From: Pseudomonadota bacterium
Lineage (GTDB): Bacteria; Pseudomonadota; Alphaproteobacteria; Rhizobiales; Xanthobacteraceae
DNA length: 64,000 bases
Assembly: GCA_023422775.1 (NCBI GenBank)
Contig: JAFAGM010000123.1
Coordinates: 1-64,000 of the forward strand
Direction of reading: 5' to 3'
Shown: piece after piece, positions 43,831 through 51,658 of the stretch
Layout of the letters: each line of letters begins with the position of its first letter
Position numbering within the stretch: the first letter of the stretch is position 1
Notes under the pieces: generated by a model
Told to the model about the DNA's origin: nothing
Databases searched by the model: none
The model's input: only the letters and a program-made list of their open reading frames with translations
Made by a program: the position numbers and the translations under genes

Positions 43831-45213
43831 TCACTTGCCCCAGCGGGTCAGGCGAACCGACAGGGCGGTACCGAGGCCGTAAACGGCCATCGCTGCGCCG
43901 ACGAGCGCAAACAATGTCCACGCCGGTGCGCCTATCGAGGCGAACCACCAGCCGCCGCCGCCGACCAGCACCAGTCTGGCGGTGCCGGCCATCACCGGCC
44001 CGCCGACCTTTGCCGCACCTTGCGAGGAGAAATACAGGCATGCGCCCAACCCGAAGAAGGCGAATGCCGGGCCGGCCCAGGTGAAATACGATGTCGCGGC
44101 GGCGGTGACGCCGGGATCGCTGGTAAACATCGAAATCCACAGCGACGGCCTGGCTGCGACGATCAAGCCGATCGTACCGACCGTGATGCCGGACGCGGCG
44201 CCCGCGATCCATGCCACCTGCCGCGCGCGCGTCACGAGGCCCGCGCCCATCGCCATGCCGACCATCGGCACCGAGGCGACGCCGAATGCAAACGCGATCG
44301 GCGTCAGCAGGAATTCCAGCCGCGAGCCCATGCCGTAGCCGGCCAGGATCTCGGTGCCGTAGCCGGCGAGAATTTTGGTGAAGATCAGGACCGTCAGCAC
44401 GGTTTGCAGCGGCGACAGGCAGGACACCGCGCCGACCCTGAGGATGTCGATGAACATGGCGCGCTGAAACTTGAATCCCCTGAAGTTAAGCGTCAGCCGG
44501 CTGTGGCCGCCGATCAGCCACCAGGCCAGGAAGGCGGCTCCGAGCGCGAATGCGGTCAATTGTCCGGCGGCGACGCCCTGCATGCCGAGCCTGGGCAGGC
44601 CGAACAGCCCGAAACCGAGCGCGCCGCCGACCGCGACCTGCACCAGCGCGGTGCCGATCAGCGTCACCGACGGAATGCGCATGTCGCCGGTGCCCCGCAC
44701 CACCGAGGCCAGCGTATTCACCAGCCAGATCGCGATCGCGCCGGAGAACAGCACCTGCGAATACGCCATCGCCTGTTCGAGCACGCCGCCGCGCCCGCCG
44801 AGCAGGGTGTAGAAAGTGCGGCCGAAGGCCAGCATCATCACGGTGAAGAACAGTCCCGCGCAGGCGCCGATCATCGCCGCATGCAGCGCCAGCGTCGCCG
44901 CACGGTCGCGGTCGCCGGCGCCGATCGCACGGCTGATGGCGGAGGAAACGCCGCCGCCCATCGCGCCCGCCGACATCATCTGCGTCAGCATCACGAACGG
45001 AAACACCAGCGCGATCCCGGCCAGCGGCTCGGTACCGAGCCGGCCGATATAGGAGGTCTCGGCAACCGCCACCAGCGTCGTGCCGAACATCGCGATCGTG
45101 TTGGGGATCGCCAGTTTCAGCAGCGTCGGCAGGATCGGTGACGTCAGGAGGCTGCTGACCGCCGCAGGTGGAACGGCCGCGGGGCGCGCGTCGAGCGGAG
45201 CCTCAAGGGTCAT
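43831..45213 (-). CDS. MATE family efflux transporter
   Basis: The 460-residue protein has about 12 hydrophobic segments in two related halves with the MATE pattern: LAIPNTIAMFGTTLVAVAET near the first helix, GTEPLAGIALVFPF, GGGVSSAISRAIGAGDRDRA after helix 2-3, and AFGVASVPMVGMAMGAGLVTRARQ in the second half. MATE transporters export drugs or metabolites in exchange for H+ or Na+. It lies 83 bases from the DUF2147 gene on the same strand. Substrate is unknown. Confidence 0.92.
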   Translation of the reverse strand: MTLEAPLDARPAAVPPAAVSSLLTSPILPTLLKLAIPNTIAMFGTTLVAVAETSYIGRLGTEPLAGIALVFPFVMLTQMMSAGAMGGGVSSAISRAIGAGDRDRAATLALHAAMIGACAGLFFTVMMLAFGRTFYTLLGGRGGVLEQAMAYSQVLFSGAIAIWLVNTLASVVRGTGDMRIPSVTLIGTALVQVAVGGALGFGLFGLPRLGMQGVAAGQLTAFALGAAFLAWWLIGGHSRLTLNFRGFKFQRAMFIDILRVGAVSCLSPLQTVLTVLIFTKILAGYGTEILAGYGMGSRLEFLLTPIAFAFGVASVPMVGMAMGAGLVTRARQVAWIAGAASGITVGTIGLIVAARPSLWISMFTSDPGVTAAATSYFTWAGPAFAFFGLGACLYFSSQGAAKVGGPVMAGTARLVLVGGGGWWFASIGAPAWTLFALVGAAMAVYGLGTALSVRLTRWGK

Positions 45214-45304
45214 TGGGTTGTCAGTTCCGCAAATCGGAAGAATGCATTATGGGTAACATATTATCGCTCAGCCGGAGTGCAGGCCAGTCACGCCCGCGCA
45301 GGGG

Positions 45305-45844
45305 TCACCACGGCAGGCCGCATAGGTCGATTATTCCGTCGCGCGGCTTGCGCGTGAAATCGAATACGTATGGCGCCATCGCTTCGAAGCGGATTTTTCC
45401 TCCCGGCTGCTCGGCATGGACTTCGCCCCTGAACGCATGCCAGCCGCGCGCCGCGTAGAATGCTTCATTGTGCGGCTCGCAGAACAGCAGCGCAAAGCGT
45501 ACCGCCTCGTGGTCGCGCATGGTCCTGACGGCTGCGTTGAGCGCCAGCGATGCATAACCGCGGCCGCGGCAATCCTCGCGGGTAGAGACGCCGCCGATCC
45601 CGCCGATGTGGACCTTGCGCCCGTCCCACATCGCGTCGCGGAAATGGATGCCGACATGGCAGGCCAATCCGCCCTTGGGCGAATCCTCCGGCGCGTCGAT
45701 CAGGACGCGCAGGTCGGCCTGGGCCCACTTGACGTGACCCCACGAAAGCTTTTCGACAACATGAGCCGGCCAGACCGCGTTCATCAGCGGTTCGGCTCTC
45801 GGCCATGATGCATCTCCGTTCAGGACGTCGATCTCGATGCTCAT
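45305..45844 (-). CDS. GNAT family N-acetyltransferase
   Basis: The 179-residue protein has the GNAT acetyl-CoA site: beta-strand IGGIGGVSTREDCRGRGYAS (the R/Q-x-x-G-x-G/A loop as RGRGYA) and later LLFCEPHNEAFYAARGW. The size and the motif spacing recall AAC(2')-type and related small-molecule acetyltransferases, yet resemblance is not enough to claim antibiotic modification. It is on the minus strand, downstream of and convergent with nothing, and 91 bases from the MATE gene. Cytoplasmic. Confidence 0.88.
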   Translation of the reverse strand: MSIEIDVLNGDASWPRAEPLMNAVWPAHVVEKLSWGHVKWAQADLRVLIDAPEDSPKGGLACHVGIHFRDAMWDGRKVHIGGIGGVSTREDCRGRGYASLALNAAVRTMRDHEAVRFALLFCEPHNEAFYAARGWHAFRGEVHAEQPGGKIRFEAMAPYVFDFTRKPRDGIIDLCGLPW

Positions 45845-46019
45845 TTCGCTGCCTTTTCGTGCCGTACTCCGCGGCTGCCAAATCCGTTATACGCTGGGCG
45901 CGGAGGGGCGTTACCGAAGAACCGTCCGCCTTTCGAAAATTGGCGGTGTTTAAGATCGATGGAACCTTCTATAAGGGTCTCCGTTACACCCCCGTACCCC
46001 ATCAGTTCGGACATTACCC

Positions 46020-46616
46020 ATGACCTTCACGCTGCCCAACCTCCCCTATGCCCATGACGCCCTTGCACCCCATATGTCCAAGGAAACGCTGGAATATCAC
46101 CACGACAAGCATCACCAGGCTTACGTGACCAACGGAAACAACGCGATCAAGGGGACCGAGTTCGAGGGCAAATCCCTTGAGGAAATCGTCAAAGGCTCGT
46201 TCGGGAAGAATCCGGCCGTGTTCAACAATGCCGGCCAGCACTACAACCACCTGCATTTCTGGAACTGGATGAAGCCGAACGGCGGCGGCAGCAAGCTGCC
46301 CGGCCGTCTGGAAAAGAAGATCACCGAGGACCTCGGCGGTCTCGACAAGTTCAAGGCCGATTTCGCCGCCGCCGGCGTCGGCCAGTTCGGCTCCGGCTGG
46401 TGCTGGCTGTCGGTCAAGAACGGCAAGCTCGAAATCTCCAAGACCGCGAACGGCGAGAGCCCGCTGGTCCACGGCGCGACGCCGATTCTCGGCTGCGACG
46501 TCTGGGAGCACTCCTACTACATCGATTATCGCAACCGCCGTCCGGACTATCTGAAGGCTTTCGTCGATCATCTCGTCAACTGGGATTACGTCGACGAGTT
46601 GTTCGGCAAGGCTTGA
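46020..46616 (+). CDS. sodB: Superoxide dismutase, Fe type
   Basis: The 198-residue protein has metal ligands His27 (EYHHDKHHQAYV), His77 (NHLHFWNW), Asp160 and His164 (LGCDVWEHSYYIDYRN). Gln73 in NNAGQHYNH occupies the position of the Fe-SOD glutamine (Gln69 in E. coli SodB), where Mn enzymes have Gly, so Fe or cambialistic use is indicated. No signal peptide, so cytoplasmic. It dismutates superoxide to H2O2 and O2. The 175-base upstream gap should hold its promoter; no element was securely identified. A palindromic repeat and terminator follow. Confidence 0.96.
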   Translation: MTFTLPNLPYAHDALAPHMSKETLEYHHDKHHQAYVTNGNNAIKGTEFEGKSLEEIVKGSFGKNPAVFNNAGQHYNHLHFWNWMKPNGGGSKLPGRLEKKITEDLGGLDKFKADFAAAGVGQFGSGWCWLSVKNGKLEISKTANGESPLVHGATPILGCDVWEHSYYIDYRNRRPDYLKAFVDHLVNWDYVDELFGKA

Positions 46617-46641
46617 GTTGCACTCCGGACGTCAACGATAC

Positions 46642-46726
46642 CGTCATTGCGAGCGAAGCGAAGCAATCCATCCTTTCTTTATGCTGCGAGATGGATTGCT
46701 TCGTCGCTTCGCTTCTCGCAATGACG
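46642..46726. repeat. Intergenic palindromic element, family B, copy 2
   Basis: CGTCATTGCGAGCGAAGCGA ... AAGCAATCCAT ... ATGGATTGCTT ... TCGCTTCTCGCAATGACG. It is the same element as 8452-8534, and lies between sodB and its terminator. Confidence 0.88.
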
Positions 46727-46737
46727 GAGCTGCTTTC

Positions 46738-46770
46738 AAAGGGGCGGTGGCCGTGGCTGCCGCCCTTTTT
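46738..46770 (+). terminator. Rho-independent terminator downstream of sodB
   Basis: AAAGGGGCGGTGGC and GCTGCCGCCCTTTT pair over 14 positions (three G-U pairs) with a 4-base loop and end in a T-run. It separates the sodB transcript from crcB. Confidence 0.8.
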
Positions 46771-46862
46771 CATTGGTGTGATGTTCTTTCCATTCTTGCG
46801 GCGAGCGCTTCCGTGCGGCACAAGCGGTTTGCCGGTGACTTTGCGGATCTGGGAATACTGCG

Positions 46863-47237
46863 ATGAGCTATTTGCTGGTCTTTTTCGGTGGCGGCCTCGG
46901 CGCGACGCTGCGCCATCTCGTCAACGTCAGCTGCGCCCGTTGCCTCGGCACGGCATTTCCCTGGGGCACCTTCATCATCAACATCACGGGCTCCACCGTG
47001 ATGGGGCTGATCGCGGGCTACCTCGCGTTCAAGGGCGAGGCGTCGCAGCCCTGGCGGCTGTTTTTGATGACCGGCGTTCTCGGCGGCTACACCACGTTTT
47101 CAGCCTACTCGCTCGATGCCGCGCTGCTCTACGAGCGCGGCGAACTGGGGCTCGCTGCACTCTATGTGATCGGTTCGGTCGTGCTCTCGATTGCCGGACT
47201 GTTCGGCGGCCTCGCCCTGGTGCGCCACTTCTCCTGA
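46863..47237 (+). CDS. crcB: Fluoride efflux channel CrcB/Fluc
   Basis: The 124-residue protein has four hydrophobic helices and the Fluc hallmarks: GGGLGATLRHLV at the start, WGTFIINITGS (conserved pore Asn) and GVLGGYTTFSAYSLD (the Na+/Phe-box region). Fluc proteins work as antiparallel dimers exporting fluoride. No fluoride riboswitch could be recognised in the 90 bases upstream. The start has a weak GGGAATA site. Confidence 0.94.
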   Translation: MSYLLVFFGGGLGATLRHLVNVSCARCLGTAFPWGTFIINITGSTVMGLIAGYLAFKGEASQPWRLFLMTGVLGGYTTFSAYSLDAALLYERGELGLAALYVIGSVVLSIAGLFGGLALVRHFS

Positions 47238-47371
47238 GCGCGCGCAAACCAGCGTGACGCGCCCGCATGGGCATCCCTGCGATGTGCATGGATATCTGCC
47301 AGCTTCTGTTTGCTTCGCCCGATGGCGGGGACTAAGCAGGGTGGATTCTCCTCATCGGCCGACCCGTTGCC

Positions 47372-47965
47372 TTGTCAGAACCACCGATAAAAGACCCGGC
47401 GCCTGCCGACGACGGCGAGACGCGCCCAAAGCGCGCCCGCAAGTCGGTGGGCTGGTCGATGATTTTCATCGGCGCGCTGGTTGCGGTCTGCGTTGCGCTG
47501 GTCTGGCGGCGCGACGGCATCGACGGCGTGCTCAAGATTCTCACCCACGACCTGTTCCTGTTCGGGGAAATCCTGCCGCGGGTGCTGGCGGGCTGCCTGC
47601 TCGGCGGTTTCATCGCCGAAATCCTGCCGCACGATAAAATATCGCGCGCGCTCGGGCCGTCTTCCGGCCTGAAGGGTCTTCTGATCGGAACGGCGTTCGG
47701 CGCGATCCTGCCCGGCGGTCCCTTCACCGCCTATCCGGTGGCGGCGGCCCTGCTCACGGTGGGCGCCGATTTCGGCGCCACCATCGCCATGGTGGTGAGC
47801 TGGACGCTGATCGGCTACGGCCGCGCGGTCGCCTGGGAGTTGCCGATCCTCGGCACGGATTTCACGCTGTGGCGGATCGTGATCTCGCTGCCGATCCCGG
47901 TTCTGGCCGGCGCGCTCGGCCGCTTCGTCTATGTGCGGATGCATCCGAAGGGCGAGCCTTCGTGA
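47372..47965 (+). CDS. Permease family protein, first of a half-size pair
   Basis: The 197-residue membrane protein has about four helices and a permease motif FGAILPGGPFTAYPVAAALL. The start is uncertain: TTG at 47372 (MSEPPIKDPAPADDG) lacks a clear Shine-Dalgarno; the next ATG would begin at the first membrane helix. It overlaps the following gene, which carries the homologous motif GAATPGGPVVGFS. The pair resembles a split form of the UPF0718/ArsP-like permease fold (two PGGP half-units). Substrate is unknown; Bradyrhizobium-group genomes often keep this pair. Confidence 0.8.
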   Translation: MSEPPIKDPAPADDGETRPKRARKSVGWSMIFIGALVAVCVALVWRRDGIDGVLKILTHDLFLFGEILPRVLAGCLLGGFIAEILPHDKISRALGPSSGLKGLLIGTAFGAILPGGPFTAYPVAAALLTVGADFGATIAMVVSWTLIGYGRAVAWELPILGTDFTLWRIVISLPIPVLAGALGRFVYVRMHPKGEPS

Positions 47966-48465
47966 ACATCTCCGCGCTGATGATCGACATCACCCTGTGG
48001 GGCTCGGTCGCAGTCCTCGGCTTCATGGCCTGGCAGCGCGGCCGCGTGGTGCTGGTGTCGTCGATGCGCGAAGGCTCGATGGATTTTGTCAACATCGTGC
48101 CGCGCATCGCGCTCGGCGTGATCGGCTCGGGTTTCATCGCCGCCGTGATCCCGCCGGAAGTAATCACCGGCTGGCTCGGGCCCGACAGCGGCTGGCTCGG
48201 CGTGCTCACCGCCGTCATAGCGGGCGCGGCCACGCCGGGCGGCCCCGTGGTCGGCTTTTCGATCGGCGCGGTCGCCATGAAGGTCGGCGGCGGTTCGCCG
48301 CAGGTGATCGCCTACGTCGTCGCCTGGGCGCTGTTCGCCTTCCAGCGCATGATCCTCTGGGAGATCCCGTTCATGCCGGCGAAGTTCGTCTGGTTTCGTG
48401 CTGCGGTTTCGCTGCCGTTCCCGTTCCTCGCGGCCGCGATCGCAATGGCGATCGGGAAACCCTGA
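47962..48465 (+). CDS. Permease family protein, second of a half-size pair
   Basis: The 167-residue membrane protein starts with GTG overlapping the previous stop (GTGA), so the two are translationally coupled. It has about four helices, a GSGFIAAVIPPEVITGWLG segment and the GAATPGGPVVGFSIGAV motif equivalent to the PGGP motif of its partner. Together they probably form one heteromeric permease. The region after it (48466-48715) contains only a small hairpin GCTTCC-TGAA-GGAAGC at 48489-48504. Confidence 0.82.
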   Translation: MNISALMIDITLWGSVAVLGFMAWQRGRVVLVSSMREGSMDFVNIVPRIALGVIGSGFIAAVIPPEVITGWLGPDSGWLGVLTAVIAGAATPGGPVVGFSIGAVAMKVGGGSPQVIAYVVAWALFAFQRMILWEIPFMPAKFVWFRAAVSLPFPFLAAAIAMAIGKP

Positions 48466-48715
48466 AGTCGCGCAAAACCGATCACAAGGCTTCCTGAAGG
48501 AAGCTGAACCCACCGGCGCCGATCACGATGCCGATCGGGAAATTAAGCGCGTGCTGGAATGGGTCTCGTTAACCATGCGCAACCTGCCGCGGCGAAATGC
48601 CGGACGCTTAGCAGGCGGTTAACAGTTTTGCGCAAATGATAAACGATCAGCGCAACATTTCAGATCGCCGCAAGAACTGCGGGCGGAACTCAGGCCCCTC
48701 ACCAAAGGGATTAGC

Positions 48716-49363
48716 ATGAGAACGCTTCTCATTGGTCTTCTGGCCGCACCCCTGATTGGCTGCAGCGTCCCGTTGTCACCGCTCGCGAGCACCGATTCGT
48801 GCTCGGATGCAAACAGCTTTCTCGCCAGCGCGAGCAAGCCGGTTGAACCTGTGTCAACGCCGTCTAAATCCAGCACGGCGGCGACTAAACCCAAGCCCGC
48901 CATCGCGGCGAAAACGGAAGAGCGCTCGGTGGCCGCCGCGCGCGAAAAACCTCAGCCTGCCGAGAAAAAGCCGGCATCAACTGTGATCGAAGCGAAAGTC
49001 CAGGCCCCGGCGCCGGGCCGGCCCGTCGAGCCGCCCGATCCCGTCATCGTCAAGGCGAAGGCCACGATCGCTGCGAAGCTGGAGGAACCGGCATCCGCCG
49101 AGTTCGGCGAGATCAAACGGGCGATGCGCAAGAACACGCTCGGAAAGCCCGTCGATACCATTTGCGGCCGCGTCAAAGGAAAGAAGGCGTCGGGCGAGGG
49201 AGGGGACTGGCCGTTTCTGTACCTCGTGACGGACGACGAAGCATATGTCGTCAATGGCCCCGCGAATTCGGCGGCGGCGAGCGCGTATCGCAATATCTGC
49301 AGCGAGCCCGGAACGACGGAGCTTGCGCCGGCAACCGCTTCAAAGGATCGGAAGGTGCTTTGA
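48716..49363 (+). CDS. Putative lipoprotein of unknown function
   Basis: The 215-residue protein has a lipoprotein signal (MRTLLIGLLAAPLIGC, lipobox LIGC with Cys16). A Ser/Pro/Ala/Lys-rich low-complexity linker follows (about 40-115). The C-terminal domain (about 118-205) has KATIAAKLEEPASAEFGEIK and GKPVDTICGRVKGKKASG, then WPFLYLVTDDEAYVV. This C-terminal domain recurs in small exported proteins of Bradyrhizobium, from general knowledge, but has no assigned function. It would be anchored in the envelope. No operon partner is evident. Confidence 0.8.
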   Translation: MRTLLIGLLAAPLIGCSVPLSPLASTDSCSDANSFLASASKPVEPVSTPSKSSTAATKPKPAIAAKTEERSVAAAREKPQPAEKKPASTVIEAKVQAPAPGRPVEPPDPVIVKAKATIAAKLEEPASAEFGEIKRAMRKNTLGKPVDTICGRVKGKKASGEGGDWPFLYLVTDDEAYVVNGPANSAAASAYRNICSEPGTTELAPATASKDRKVL

Positions 49364-49399
49364 CGAGGGGCAGCGCCGGGCTGATCCGTGCTATGGGGC

Positions 49400-49495
49400 T
49401 TTCGAGCGAAGTGGATACCGGTTCGCGCTGAGAAAACGCGTCAAAACAACAATTTGGAGCTTCGGTTCTGATTCAATCAGAACCGACAATGCTCC
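49400..49495. repeat. Intergenic repeat with inverted repeat (family C)
   Basis: The GCGAAGTGGATACCGGTTCG section and the perfect CGGTTCTGATT-C-AATCAGAACCG palindrome (49463-49485) flanked by GGAGC/GCTCC make a recognisable element. Very similar sequences recur between genes in Bradyrhizobium-group genomes from general knowledge; only one copy is in this window. Confidence 0.6.
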
Positions 49496-49532
49496 AGGCT
49501 TTCAACACTGGTTGGGCTTACCGGAGGGGATC

Positions 49533-49676
49533 GTGAGGCGACGTGAGTTCATCGCGCTCCTCGGCAGTGCCGCGGCAGTCCGGCCGCTTGCTGCGCATGC
49601 GGTGCGCCCGGCAGCGCGCGTCCTCTATTTCACGGACACGCGCGCTACCAGCGCATCCTCACCGACGCCATCCTGA
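49533..49676 (+). pseudogene. Truncated exported-protein gene (Tat signal of an ABC substrate-binding protein)
   Basis: A GTG with a GGAGGGG Shine-Dalgarno starts VRRREFIALLGSAAAVRPLA, the twin-arginine leader found on many Bradyrhizobium PF04392-type ABC substrate-binding proteins. The frame reads only about 30 more residues without similarity and stops at 49676. The body of the gene is missing and family-type repeats lie on both sides. It is best read as a gene-start relic. Confidence 0.6.
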
Positions 49677-49727
49677 GGTCGATGCGAAGATCGTCGTAGG
49701 ACGAGGCGATGCAGAGCATCGAACTGT

Positions 49728-49767
49728 GGTGCGCAATTGCGCACCTGAGGTCTGGTCCTTCGGACCA
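49728..49767. repeat. Tandem small palindromes (family D)
   Basis: An 18-base perfect palindrome GGTGCGCAATTGCGCACC (49728-49745) is followed by the hairpin TGGTCC-TTC-GGACCA (49753-49767). No T-tract follows. It resembles REP-type sequence located just before the Zur-controlled operon. Confidence 0.65.
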
Positions 49768-49819
49768 TCCCGGAATGATTGGGCGGCAGGTGCCACACCC
49801 ATGCGTGGACTTCCGTAAT

Positions 49820-49832
49820 GTTATAATATAAC
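49820..49832 (+). promoter_or_regulatory. Putative Zur box overlapping a -10 element
   Basis: GTTATA-A-TATAAC is a perfect interrupted palindrome matching the core of proteobacterial Zur operators (GTTATANTATAAC). It includes TATAAT (49822-49827), so Zur binding would block RNA polymerase. The ATG of the His-rich gene is only 8 bases downstream, followed by znuCBA. Confidence 0.8.
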
Positions 49833-49840
49833 GTCAATCC

Positions 49841-50029
49841 ATGGCTCACGCTCATTCCCACGACCACGGACACCACCACGGCCACGTCCATTCCCATGGC
49901 CCGGCGACGCCGCATCCGGCGCAGGCGGCCCCCTGGTCGATCCTGCGCATGACTGTCGCCGCCCGGCTTGGCGCGGCTGCCGCGGTCAGCGCCGCCCTGT
50001 GGGCGGTCGTATGGCTGGCGATGAGGTGA
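49841..50029 (+). CDS. Small His-rich membrane protein leading the zinc-uptake operon
   Basis: The 62-residue protein has 11 histidines in its first 25 residues (MAHAHSHDHGHHHGHVHSHG) and one C-terminal membrane helix (about 40-60, AAAAVSAALWAVVWLAM). A soluble metal-binding tail tethered to the membrane is the natural reading; side is not determined. There is no clear Shine-Dalgarno, and with the -10 at 49822 the transcript would be nearly leaderless. It precedes znuC by two bases and shares the Zur box. Family is not recognised beyond His-rich, zinc-linked small proteins. Confidence 0.8.
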   Translation: MAHAHSHDHGHHHGHVHSHGPATPHPAQAAPWSILRMTVAARLGAAAAVSAALWAVVWLAMR

Positions 50030-50031
50030 GC

Positions 50032-50787
50032 ATGGCCGCGCAGCTGAAATTTCAGAACGTCACGCTCGGCTATGACCGGCATCCGGCGGTGCATCACCTC
50101 AATGGCGAGGTTGCGACAGGCGCGCTGGTAGCTGTGATCGGTCCGAACGGCGCCGGCAAGTCGACGCTGTTCCGCGGGCTCGCCGGCATCCTCAAGCCGC
50201 TCTCGGGATCGATCCATCTCGGCGGGCTCGATATCCGTGACATCGCCTATTTGCCGCAGACCGCCGACATCGACCGCAGCTTCCCGATCTCGGTATACGA
50301 TTTCGTCGGCACCGGGCTGTGGCGCAGTGTCGGATTCTTCGGCGGCATGGGGCGCGCGGCACGCGACAGGATCACGCAGGCGCTCGCTGCCGTCGGCCTC
50401 AACGGATTCGAAAGCCGCAGCATCGGTACGCTGTCCGGCGGCCAGATGCAGCGCATGCTGTTCGCGCGCGTGCTGCTGCAGGATGCGCGGCTGATCGTGC
50501 TCGACGAGCCGTTCAACGCGATCGACGCCAAAACCTCCGCCGACCTGCTGGCACTGGTGAAGCGCTGGCACGGCGAGGGCCGCACCGTGATGGCGGCGCT
50601 GCATGACATGGAACTGGTGCGCAATCATTTCCCGGAAACCCTGCTGCTTGCACGCGGGCCCGTGGCCTGGGGCGCGACCGCCGATGTGCTGACCAACGAA
50701 AATCTGCTGGTCGCATTGCGGATGTGCGAGGCGTTCGACGATAGCGCCGCCGCTTGCGCGGAAGACATGCCGTCACGGGCCGCCTGA
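50032..50787 (+). CDS. znuC: Zinc ABC transporter, ATP-binding protein
   Basis: The 251-residue ATPase has Walker A GPNGAGKST, YLPQTADIDRSFPISVYDF, signature TLSGGQMQRMLFARVLLQDA, Walker B LIVLDEPFNAID and HDMELVRNHF (switch His). The YLPQ...FP pattern is typical of Mn/Zn uptake ATPases (cluster A-I). GAGGTGAG precedes the ATG; an in-frame upstream start overlaps the His-rich gene. It energises the permease encoded next (overlap TGATG). Confidence 0.92.
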   Translation: MAAQLKFQNVTLGYDRHPAVHHLNGEVATGALVAVIGPNGAGKSTLFRGLAGILKPLSGSIHLGGLDIRDIAYLPQTADIDRSFPISVYDFVGTGLWRSVGFFGGMGRAARDRITQALAAVGLNGFESRSIGTLSGGQMQRMLFARVLLQDARLIVLDEPFNAIDAKTSADLLALVKRWHGEGRTVMAALHDMELVRNHFPETLLLARGPVAWGATADVLTNENLLVALRMCEAFDDSAAACAEDMPSRAA

Positions 50788-51656
50788 TGTTCTACGACGC
50801 GCTGATCGCGCCCTTCACCGAATTCGAGTTCATGCGCCGGGCGCTCGCCGCCGTGATCGCGCTGTCGCTCGGGGCGGCGCCGATCGGCGTATTCCTGATG
50901 CTGCGGCGGATGAGCCTCGTCGGTGACGCCATGGCGCACGCGATCCTCCCCGGTGCGGCGATCGGCTTCCTGGTCTCGGGCCTCAACCTGTTTGCCATGA
51001 CGACGGGCGGATTGATCGCGGGCTTTACCGTGGCGATCCTCGCCGGCGTGGTCGCGCGCACCACCGAACTGAAGGAGGACGCCTCGCTCGCGACCTTCTA
51101 TCTGGTGTCGCTGGCGCTCGGTGTCACCATCGTTTCTGTCAAGGGCACCAACATCGATCTGTTGCACGTGCTGTTCGGCAACATCCTGGCGATGGACGAC
51201 CAGACGCTGCTGGTGATCGCGTTCAACGCCACCATCACGCTGCTGGTCATGGCGGTGATCTATCGTCCGCTGGTGATCGAATGCGTCGATCCGGTATTCC
51301 TGCGCACCGTCAGCCGCGCCGGTGCGCCCGCGCATCTGGCGTTCCTGGCGCTGGTCGTGATCAACCTCGTCAACGGCTTTCACGCGCTCGGCACGCTGCT
51401 CGGGGTCGGGCTGATGATCCTGCCTGCGGGCATCGCGCGCTTCTGGTCGCGCGACATCACCGGCATGATCTGCATCGCGGTCGCCAGCGCGATCCTGTCG
51501 GGCTACGCGGGCCTGGCGCTGTCGTTCCAGACCCGCATCCCCTCGGGCCCCGCGGTCATTCTGGTGGCCGCCGGGCTGTATATCCTGTCACTCTTGTTCG
51601 GTCCGGTCAGCGGCCTTGTCAGGCAGATGTTCCCCGGCCGTCATCTCGAGGCGTGA
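50787..51656 (+). CDS. znuB: Zinc ABC transporter, permease protein
   Basis: The 289-residue permease of the ABC-3 family has 7-8 hydrophobic helices with RRMSLVGDAMAHAILPGAAI (the conserved loop after helix 2), GNILAMDDQTL and GTLLGVGLMILPAGIARF. It starts with ATG overlapping the stop of znuC (TGATG). With ZnuC and the binding protein it imports zinc or a related divalent metal across the inner membrane. Confidence 0.93.
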   Translation: MFYDALIAPFTEFEFMRRALAAVIALSLGAAPIGVFLMLRRMSLVGDAMAHAILPGAAIGFLVSGLNLFAMTTGGLIAGFTVAILAGVVARTTELKEDASLATFYLVSLALGVTIVSVKGTNIDLLHVLFGNILAMDDQTLLVIAFNATITLLVMAVIYRPLVIECVDPVFLRTVSRAGAPAHLAFLALVVINLVNGFHALGTLLGVGLMILPAGIARFWSRDITGMICIAVASAILSGYAGLALSFQTRIPSGPAVILVAAGLYILSLLFGPVSGLVRQMFPGRHLEA

Positions 51657-51658
51657 AG

